Source: Gaiellasilicea sp035556515 | Lineage (GTDB): Bacteria > Actinomycetota > Thermoleophilia > Gaiellales > Gaiellaceae | Direction of reading: 5' to 3' | Length of the DNA stretch: 12,696 nt | NCBI GenBank assembly: GCA_035556515.1 | Contig: DATMEO010000013.1 | Coordinates: 1-12,696, forward strand | In this document: positions 7,939 through 12,696 of the stretch, piece after piece | How the letters are laid out: every line of letters starts with the position of its first letter | Position numbering within the stretch: position 1 is the stretch's first letter | Translations under genes and position numbers: made by a program | Notes under the pieces: model-generated | Database searches by the model: none | Told to the model about the DNA's origin: nothing | The model's input: the letters and a program-made list of their open reading frames with translations, nothing else

Positions 7939-9332
7939 ATGCCGAGGCAGACGTACTTCAGCTCGAGCCAGTCGTCGATCCCGTATTTCGAGCCCTCGCG
8001 GCCGATCCCCGACTCCTTCATGCCGCCGAAGGGCGCCACCTCGGTCGAGATGATTCCGGTGTTGACGCCGAGGATCCCGTACTCGAGCCCTTCCGAGACG
8101 CGCCAGACACGGCTCAGGCTCTGGCTGTAGAAGTACGCGGCGAGCCCGTACGGAGTGTCGTTGGCGAGGCGGATCGCCTCTCCCTCAGCGGCGAAACGCT
8201 GGATCCCGGCGACGGGTCCGAACGTCTCCTCGCGCGTCATCGCCATCGAGCCGTCGACGCCCGTGAGCACCGTCGGCTGGAAGAACGTCCCCTCGAGCCG
8301 GCGGCCGCCGCGCACGAGCTCGGCGCCGGAGCCTGTTGCGTCGGCGACGTGGCGCTCGACCTTCTCGACCGCGCCCTCGTCGATCAGCGGGCCGACCTGC
8401 GTGCCGTCGTCGAGCCCGTTGCCGACGACGAGCCGGCCAACGGCGGCCTCGAAGCGCGACACGAACTCGTCGTGGACGGTGTCCTGGACGAGGATCCGGT
8501 TCGCCGAGACGCAGGTCTGGCCGGAGTTGCGGAACTTGCACAGGATCGCGCCCTCGACCGCAGCGTCGAGGTCGGCGTCGTCGAAGACGACGAAAGGCGC
8601 GTTACCGCCGAGCTCGAGCGAGACCTTCTTGACGGTGCCCGCGCACTGCGCCATGAGCAGCTTCCCGATCTCGGTCGAGCCGGTGAAGGAGAGCTTGCGC
8701 ACGACCGGGTTCGACGTCAGCTCGCCGCCGATTACGGGCGCGTCCTCGGCGTCGCCGGTGACGACCTGGAGCACTCCGTCGGGGACGCCCGCCTCGGCGG
8801 CGAGATCGGCGAGCGCGAGCGCGGTCAACGGAGTCTGCTCGGCGGGCTTGATCACGATCGTGCAGCCGGCCGCGAGCGCGGGCGCCGCCTTGCGCGTGAT
8901 CATCGCGGCGGGGAAGTTCCAGGGTGTGATCCCGGCGGTGACGCCGATCGGCTCCTTCAGGACGACGATCCGCTTGTCGGGCTGGTGCGCCGGGATCGTG
9001 TCGCCGTAGACCCGCTTCGCTTCCTCGCCGAACCACTCGAAGAAGGAGGCCGCGTACCCGATCTCGCCACGCGCTTCGGCGAGCGGCTTCCCCTGCTCGC
9101 CTGTGAGCAACCGCGCGAGCTCCTCTTGCCGCTCGAGCATCAGGTCGGAGAGACGACGAAGCACGCTGGCACGCTCCTTGGCGGTCCGCGCCCGCCAGGC
9201 CGGATAGGCGCGCTCGGCGGCAGCGATCGCCGCACGCGTCTCCTCGACGCCGTGCCGGGACACGCGCTCGAGCACCTCGCCCGTGGCGGGATTCGTGACG
9301 GCGAACGTCTCTGCGGAAGCGACGGCGGTCAT
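7935..9332 (-). CDS. gabD: NAD(P)-dependent succinate-semialdehyde dehydrogenase (aldehyde dehydrogenase family)
   Basis: Oxidises an aldehyde, most likely succinate semialdehyde, to the acid with NAD(P)+. It has 465 residues, close to the family's usual 450-490. Diagnostic elements are TPWNF (136-140; oxyanion N139), the cofactor lysine in IKPAEQTP (161-168), FTGSTEIGK (216-224), the general base E240 in LELGGNAP and the nucleophile C274 in RNSGQTCVSANR. The C-terminus KESGIGREGSKYGIDDWLELKY is characteristic of GabD-type enzymes; glutarate or malonate semialdehyde remain possible substrates. The ATG at 9332 is chosen because the family N-terminus begins there; the frame stays open upstream only as the antisense of the M19 peptidase. 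It is the first gene of an overlapping four-gene unit and is divergent from the peptidase across 21 bases. Confidence 0.94.
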   Translation of the reverse strand: MTAVASAETFAVTNPATGEVLERVSRHGVEETRAAIAAAERAYPAWRARTAKERASVLRRLSDLMLERQEELARLLTGEQGKPLAEARGEIGYAASFFEWFGEEAKRVYGDTIPAHQPDKRIVVLKEPIGVTAGITPWNFPAAMITRKAAPALAAGCTIVIKPAEQTPLTALALADLAAEAGVPDGVLQVVTGDAEDAPVIGGELTSNPVVRKLSFTGSTEIGKLLMAQCAGTVKKVSLELGGNAPFVVFDDADLDAAVEGAILCKFRNSGQTCVSANRILVQDTVHDEFVSRFEAAVGRLVVGNGLDDGTQVGPLIDEGAVEKVERHVADATGSGAELVRGGRRLEGTFFQPTVLTGVDGSMAMTREETFGPVAGIQRFAAEGEAIRLANDTPYGLAAYFYSQSLSRVWRVSEGLEYGILGVNTGIISTEVAPFGGMKESGIGREGSKYGIDDWLELKYVCLGI

Positions 9333-9353
9333 CGCTGAGAGGATAGACGCGCC
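9333..9353. promoter_or_regulatory. 21-base divergent gap: plus-strand Shine-Dalgarno, possible minus-strand leaderless -10
   Basis: GAGAGGA (9337-9343) sits 10 bases before the peptidase GTG and is a good ribosome site for it. Read on the minus strand, the overlapping bases 9345-9340 give TATCCT, a TAnnnT-type -10 element 7 bases before the dehydrogenase ATG. That spacing would suit leaderless transcription starting at the A of the ATG. No -35 match is seen. The -10 reading is inference from a six-base match. Confidence 0.35.
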
Positions 9354-10355
9354 GTGATCGCCGACGCCCACGTGGACATCCTGCTCGAGCTCGCCCACCG
9401 CGAGCACCGGCTGGGCGAGACGGACGTGTTCGCGCGGACGTGGCTGCCGCTGCTCGAAGCGGGCGGCGTTGGGCTTCAGGTCTGCCCCGTCTTCGTCGAC
9501 CTGGAGCTGCAGCCGGAGGGATCGCTGCGCGAGGCGCTGCGCCAGGTGACGGCGCTCCAGCACGCGCTCGCCGAGAGCCCGGATCGCCTCGTCGCCGTGC
9601 GCACGCGCGCCGACCTCGAGGCGGTCGAGCGCCGCGAGCGGATCGGACTGATGCTCGCCCTGGAGGGCGTTGAGCCGTTCGGTTACGAGGTCGCGACGGC
9701 GGATCTCTTCTGGGAGCTCGGACTGCGGATGGCCGGACTGACCTGGAATCGGCGGAACCCGTTCGCGGACGGCGCGGCCGACGATGGCGGCCTCTCGGGG
9801 CTCGGTCGCAGGCTGGTGGCGCGCTTCGCCGAGCTGGGCGTGATCCTCGATCTCGCCCACGCCTCGCTTCAGCTCTTCGACGAGTGCGTCGAGTCGTACG
9901 AGGGCCGCCTTTGCGTCACCCATGCCGGCTGCCGCGCCGTCAACGAGACGCCGCGCAACCTCAGCGACGAGCAGCTGCGGGCGCTCGCCGCGCGGGACGG
10001 CGTCTTCGGCCTGATGTTGCACCCGCTGACGATCGATCCCGTCACGCCGACGATCTCGCGAGTGGTCGACCACCTCGACCACGCGGCGTCGGTGATCGGG
10101 CCCGAGCGCCTCTGCCTCGGCGGCGACTGGACGAAGCGGCTGCACGAGCTGATGCCCGCCCCGGCGCCGCCCGACGGCCTGATGCCGCCAGGGCTCGCGG
10201 AGGGAACGACGATCGCGGGGCTGTCCGGCCCTGAGGAGTACCCGGCGCTGGTCGAGGGGCTGCGCGAGCGCGGCTGGGGCGGCGAGCAGCTCGACGGCCT
10301 GCTCGCCGGCAACCTCCTCCGCTTCCTGCGCGAGTCGCTGCCCGCGGCGGCCTAG
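9354..10355 (+). CDS. M19 family (membrane/renal dipeptidase-type) metallopeptidase
   Basis: Members are amidohydrolase-fold zinc enzymes that cleave dipeptides, often with a D-residue, or related amides. It has 333 residues and no signal peptide, so it is likely cytoplasmic. Metal ligands visible by family comparison are H6 and D8 (DAHVD), bridging E104 (LALEGVEPF), H169 (DLAHAS) and H190 (VTHAGCRAV). RNLSDEQL at 201-208 matches the family's usual RN segment. GGDW (256-259) stands where most members have GSDFDG, so D258 is kept but the surrounding loop differs, which may alter specificity. The C-terminal AGNLLRFLRE is also family-typical. The GTG start is preceded by GAGAGGA. A role in recycling peptidoglycan-derived or dietary dipeptides is possible; the neighbours do not settle the substrate. 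Confidence 0.92.
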   Translation: MIADAHVDILLELAHREHRLGETDVFARTWLPLLEAGGVGLQVCPVFVDLELQPEGSLREALRQVTALQHALAESPDRLVAVRTRADLEAVERRERIGLMLALEGVEPFGYEVATADLFWELGLRMAGLTWNRRNPFADGAADDGGLSGLGRRLVARFAELGVILDLAHASLQLFDECVESYEGRLCVTHAGCRAVNETPRNLSDEQLRALAARDGVFGLMLHPLTIDPVTPTISRVVDHLDHAASVIGPERLCLGGDWTKRLHELMPAPAPPDGLMPPGLAEGTTIAGLSGPEEYPALVEGLRERGWGGEQLDGLLAGNLLRFLRESLPAAA

Positions 10356-10365
10356 AGCCGACGCT

Positions 10366-10462
10366 CGCTCGAACGCTTGTGATCCTGTCACACAAACCCC
10401 GCGAGCGGCGCTCCCGCGCGGGCTGGGAGGGATTGTGTTACAGGAACACAAAGTGCCGAGCG
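10366..10462. repeat. 97-base imperfect inverted repeat with paired 19-base palindromic elements
   Basis: The left element TTGTGATCCTGTCACACAA (10377-10395) and the right element TTGTGTTACAGGAACACAA (10433-10451) are inverted copies of each other, matching at 17 of 19 positions. Each is also internally palindromic: the right has 7-base perfect arms, and the left contains TGTGA-N5-TCACA. Outer arms CGCTCG (10366-10371) and CGAGCG (10457-10462) also pair, as do CCC (10397-10399) and GGG (10429-10431). The structure lies between convergent genes. It could be a bidirectional terminator hairpin, although no T-run follows, a paired operator, or a small dispersed repeat. Confidence 0.7.
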
Positions 10463-10484
10463 CTTGGCCGGACGCTCGCCGCCG

Positions 10485-10515
10485 TTTGTCCTCCTAGGCT
10501 TTTGTCCTCCTAGGC
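10485..10515. repeat. 16-base tandem duplication across the cupin stop codon
   Basis: TTTGTCCTCCTAGGC occurs at 10485-10499 and again at 10501-10515, separated by a single T, giving a 16-base unit. The second copy contains the cupin stop (CTA on plus, 10510-10512). On the minus strand both copies read CCTAGGAGGACAAA, including AGGAGG, which matches a strong Shine-Dalgarno, but no start codon follows at usable distance. Confidence 0.85.
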
Positions 10516-11013
10516 CGACTCGCCGTCGTAGTAGTCGACCGCGTCGGCCAGGCGGTTGATCGTGAAGAGCGGGCCGCCGGCGGACGTCTCGGTGCGGGCC
10601 ATCGCCGCGATCTTGCCGCTGTCCGGATACTCGATGATCTCCGGTGTCCCCTGCGACGCGGCGAGCACGTACCGGACGAGCTCACCGGAGCGGTTGCTGA
10701 CCTGGTGCGCGCCTTCCGGGCCGCGCGGGAAGTGGACGACCTCTCCCTCCTTCAGCTCGCGCTCCCCCTCCGGTGACCGGAGCGTCGGCGTCCCTCGCAG
10801 CACGATCAGCAGCTCCTCGCCGCCGTGATGGAAGTGGTACGGCGCCTGGGTGGCGCCCGGGTCGAGCTCCCAAACCGCCGACGAGAGGGCCGCCCCGAGT
10901 TGGCGCCGCAGCCGCTTGCCCCGGACGCCGCCGAAGCCGGCCCGCTCGGCTTCGGCCTCGTACTCGTCCGGCTCGTCCCAGTCGACGTCCCAGATGTTGT
11001 CGCCGAAGTCCAC
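10510..11013 (-). CDS. Cupin domain protein
   Basis: A 167-residue single-domain cupin, predicted cytoplasmic. Cupin motif 1 lies at about 53-74 with H60, H62 and E66 or E67 (PYHFHHGGEELLIVLRG). Motif 2 at 90-107 (GEVVHFPRGPEGAHQVSN) fits the G-x5-PxG-x2-H-x3-N pattern fully, with metal ligand H103. The metal site therefore looks intact, unlike the cupin-like protein at 7462-7938. The start is a GTG with AGGA exactly 7 bases upstream, and this ribosome site overlaps the TAG of the alcohol dehydrogenase gene, 9 bases away, so it is the last gene of that operon. Small cupins include isomerases, dioxygenases and sugar binders; the reaction is not assignable. The C-terminal 45 residues extend past the barrel and are acidic and tyrosine-rich at the end. 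Confidence 0.9.
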   Translation of the reverse strand: MDFGDNIWDVDWDEPDEYEAEAERAGFGGVRGKRLRRQLGAALSSAVWELDPGATQAPYHFHHGGEELLIVLRGTPTLRSPEGERELKEGEVVHFPRGPEGAHQVSNRSGELVRYVLAASQGTPEIIEYPDSGKIAAMARTETSAGGPLFTINRLADAVDYYDGESA

Positions 11014-11025
11014 GTCCCGATCCTA
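11014..11025 (-). promoter_or_regulatory. Ribosome binding site of the cupin gene, overlapping the upstream stop
   Basis: On the minus strand TAGGATCGGGAC precedes the GTG. AGGA (11024-11021) is 7 bases from the start and shares bases with the TAG stop of the alcohol dehydrogenase gene. This fixes the GTG as the start and implies co-transcription. Confidence 0.65.
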
Positions 11026-12114
11026 CGGAACGACGAGCACGCGGCCGGGCTCGCCGGCGAGGCTGGCCTGGAACGCCGCGTCTGCCTGCTCGAGCGGAAA
11101 GGATGGGCCGACGAGGCTCGCGAGCTCGAGCCGACCGGCGGCGACGAGCTCTAGCAGCTGCGGCAGCGCGACGGCTGGATCCTCGGAGCCGTAGATCGTC
11201 CCGGTCAGCGTCTTCTCGCGGTTCGAGAACTCGAATGGATCGAGCTCGAGCTTCTCGCCGCCTGCCGGAAGGCCGACGACAACCGCGGTACCGCCGCCGC
11301 GCGTCCAGCGGAGCGCGAGCTTCGTCGTCGCGGGCGCGCCGACCGCGTCGAAGGCGTAGTCGACGCCCTCCGGATCGAGCTCGCTCATCGCCTCGCGCAC
11401 GTCGTCCGGCGCACAGGCGCGGGTTGCGCCGAGCGCGAGCGCCTGGTCGCGCCGACCCTCGACCGGGTCGACGACCAGGACCTCGGCCGCGCCCGCGATC
11501 CTTGCTCCCTGGACGACGAACTGGCCGACACCGCCTGCGCCGATCACGAGCGCCGTGAAGCCGGGCTCCGGCCTCGCGGCGTTGAGCACCGCGCCGACTC
11601 CTGTGAGCGCGGCGCAGCCGAGCAGCGCCGCCTGCTCGACGGGCACGGCGTCGCCGAACGGCATCGCGGCCGCCGCGTCGACCACGACTCGCTCGGCGAG
11701 CGCTCCCGTGGCGGTGCCGCGGAAGACGGTCTCGCCGTTCAGCGAGAGACCGGTGCGGCCCCCGAGCAGGGTCCCGCGCCCGATCGCGGACGAGAGCGGC
11801 CCGCACGCGGCCGGCCGCCCACGGCGGCAGGGGCCGCACTCGCCGCAGGCAGGCGCCCAGGAGAGGACGACCCGGTCTCCCTCGCGTAGCCCCGCGACCT
11901 CCGCGCCCACCGCTTCGACGAGCCCCGCGCCCTCGTGCCCGAGCACGATCGGCGTCGGCCGGTCCCACTCGCCCTTGTAGGAGTGGAGATCGGTGCCGCA
12001 GACGCCGACTGCGTTCATCCGGACGACGACTTCGCCGGGGAGCGGCTCCTCGACGTCGAGCTCCTCGAGCACGAGCGTGCCGGGCTCGTGCATGACGGCC
12101 GCGTGCGTCCTCAT
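11023..12114 (-). CDS. Zinc-dependent alcohol dehydrogenase (MDR family)
   Basis: A 363-residue medium-chain dehydrogenase that should oxidise an alcohol or polyol with NAD(P)+. Catalytic zinc ligands are C39 (GVCGTD) and H60-E61 (GHE). The structural zinc lobe is complete, with C90, C93, C96 and C104 in ACGECGPCRRGRPAAC. The Rossmann motif GAGGVG is at 192-197, and an aspartate after the second strand (D216, VLVVDP) favours NAD over NADP. The LLGCAALTGVGAVLNAA region (164-180) recalls the class III (glutathione- or mycothiol-dependent formaldehyde dehydrogenase-like) branch, but this is not enough to name the substrate. The ATG at 12114 overlaps the SDR stop as ATGA and matches the family N-terminus. 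The frame runs further upstream only as an out-of-frame reading of the SDR gene. Confidence 0.93.
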   Translation of the reverse strand: MRTHAAVMHEPGTLVLEELDVEEPLPGEVVVRMNAVGVCGTDLHSYKGEWDRPTPIVLGHEGAGLVEAVGAEVAGLREGDRVVLSWAPACGECGPCRRGRPAACGPLSSAIGRGTLLGGRTGLSLNGETVFRGTATGALAERVVVDAAAAMPFGDAVPVEQAALLGCAALTGVGAVLNAARPEPGFTALVIGAGGVGQFVVQGARIAGAAEVLVVDPVEGRRDQALALGATRACAPDDVREAMSELDPEGVDYAFDAVGAPATTKLALRWTRGGGTAVVVGLPAGGEKLELDPFEFSNREKTLTGTIYGSEDPAVALPQLLELVAAGRLELASLVGPSFPLEQADAAFQASLAGEPGRVLVVP

Positions 12115-12696
12115 CGCATCAGCATCCCGCCGTTGACGTCGAGGGTCGTGCCGGTGACGAAAGCAGCGGCTTCGGACGCGAGGTAGGCGACAGCAGCCGC
12201 CACTTCCTCCGGCCGTCCCAGCCGCCCGACCGGGATCGTCTTCAGCATCGCCTCGATCCGCTCGGGCGCCACCGACGCGACCATCGGCCCGTCGATCGCG
12301 GCGGGCGCGATCGCGTTCACGGTCACCCCGGAGCCCGCGAGCTCCCCCGCGGCGTGCCGCGTCAGCGAGATGATCGCCGCCTTCGACGTCGCGTAGTGCA
12401 CGCCCGTCACCGCCCGGCCGGCCTGGCCGGCAATCGAGGTGAGATTGACGATTCGGCCGGCGCCGTGGTCGCGCATCTGCGCGCCGACGACGCGGATGCC
12501 GAGGTAGGTGCCGCGCAGGTTGGTCGCGAGCACGTCGTCCCACTCCTCGACGTCGATCTCCCAGAAGGAGCGGATCTCGGTGCGTGCGGCGTTGTTGACG
12601 AGGACGTCGACGTCGCCCGCAGCCAGCAGCAGCCGTTCCCACGACTCGAGGCTGCGAACGTCGTGCGCGACCGGCTCGCCGCCGATCTCGGCCGCC
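12111..12696 (-). CDS. Short-chain dehydrogenase/reductase (SDR), 5' partial
   Basis: The reading frame continues in frame to the window edge; 194 residues are visible and roughly 55, including the TGxxxGIG cofactor-binding motif, are missing. The GTG at 12533 lies inside a conserved stretch (DVLATNLRGTYLG), so it is not the start. Classical SDR features seen are LVNNAA, the catalytic asparagine in TNLRGTYLG, serine in NLTSIAGQAG, YATSK (Tyr and Lys of the active site), a PAAIDGPM loop, GRLGRPEEVAAAVAYLAS and a VTGTTLDVNGGM C-terminus. This is the FabG-like classical group, used for many keto/hydroxy substrates. Its TGA overlaps the alcohol dehydrogenase ATG by 4 bases. With that enzyme and the cupin it suggests a small-molecule oxidation pathway whose substrate cannot be told from this window. 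Confidence 0.93.
   Translation of the reverse strand, partial: AAEIGGEPVAHDVRSLESWERLLLAAGDVDVLVNNAARTEIRSFWEIDVEEWDDVLATNLRGTYLGIRVVGAQMRDHGAGRIVNLTSIAGQAGRAVTGVHYATSKAAIISLTRHAAGELAGSGVTVNAIAPAAIDGPMVASVAPERIEAMLKTIPVGRLGRPEEVAAAVAYLASEAAAFVTGTTLDVNGGMLMR

Noticed and set aside
7443..9338. Long plus-strand frame opposite gabD
   Set aside because: Same shadow pattern; the minus strand carries a complete aldehyde dehydrogenase with catalytic residues.
10378..10392. CRP/FNR-type operator (TGTGA-N5-TCACA)
   Set aside because: Spacing is one base short of the usual N6 and the site lies between convergent gene ends, so I keep it only as part of the inverted repeat.
12115..12642. N-terminal extension of the alcohol dehydrogenase
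   Set aside because: The extension is an arginine-rich out-of-frame reading of the SDR gene; the family N-terminus begins at the ATG at 12114.

Overview
The window is high-GC DNA with dense, overlapping, strand-clustered genes and strong G/C third-position codon use. This suggests an actinobacterium; a soil Thermoleophilia-type lineage (Solirubrobacterales or Gaiellales) is my inference from gene style, since the window has no rRNA or other phylogenetic marker. I see no tRNA, rRNA, CRISPR array, transposase or phage gene. No gene-free stretch exceeds about 155 bases.

Layout. (1) Bases 2-4282, plus strand: the 3' part of a large gene joining an RnfD/NqrB-like membrane domain to seven calcium-loop FG-GAP/VCBS repeats and an ASPIC/UnbV tail, followed after 9 bases by malate synthase (aceB). 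(2) Bases 4315-5123: an unrecognised secreted four-cysteine protein on the minus strand and, divergent from it across 125 bases, a 51-residue membrane-associated cysteine-rich mini-protein. I saw no convincing promoter in those 125 bases. (3) Bases 5127-9332, minus strand: four genes whose starts and stops overlap by 1 or 4 bases. In transcription order they are a GabD-type succinate-semialdehyde dehydrogenase, a 158-residue cupin-like protein, an IlvB-like thiamine-diphosphate enzyme and a lipoprotein. (4) Bases 9354-10355, plus strand: an M19 (membrane/renal dipeptidase family) metallopeptidase, divergent from the dehydrogenase across only 21 bases. (5) Bases 10356-10509: a convergent gap with a 97-base imperfect inverted repeat made of two near-identical 19-base palindromic elements, plus a 16-base tandem duplication at the end of the next gene. 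(6) Bases 10510-12696, minus strand: a short-chain dehydrogenase (cut by the window end), a zinc alcohol dehydrogenase and a cupin, tightly packed as one operon.

How the genes fit together. The window looks like central and peripheral carbon metabolism: glyoxylate plus acetyl-CoA to malate (aceB), 2-oxoacid or carboligation chemistry (ThDP enzyme), semialdehyde oxidation (GabD), and two alcohol/keto oxidoreductases with a cupin. The most testable metabolic idea is that the ThDP enzyme and GabD act in sequence, decarboxylating a 2-oxoacid and then oxidising the resulting semialdehyde. The most unusual protein is the UnbU-like/UnbV-like fusion. The most unusual non-coding structure is the paired palindrome between convergent genes.
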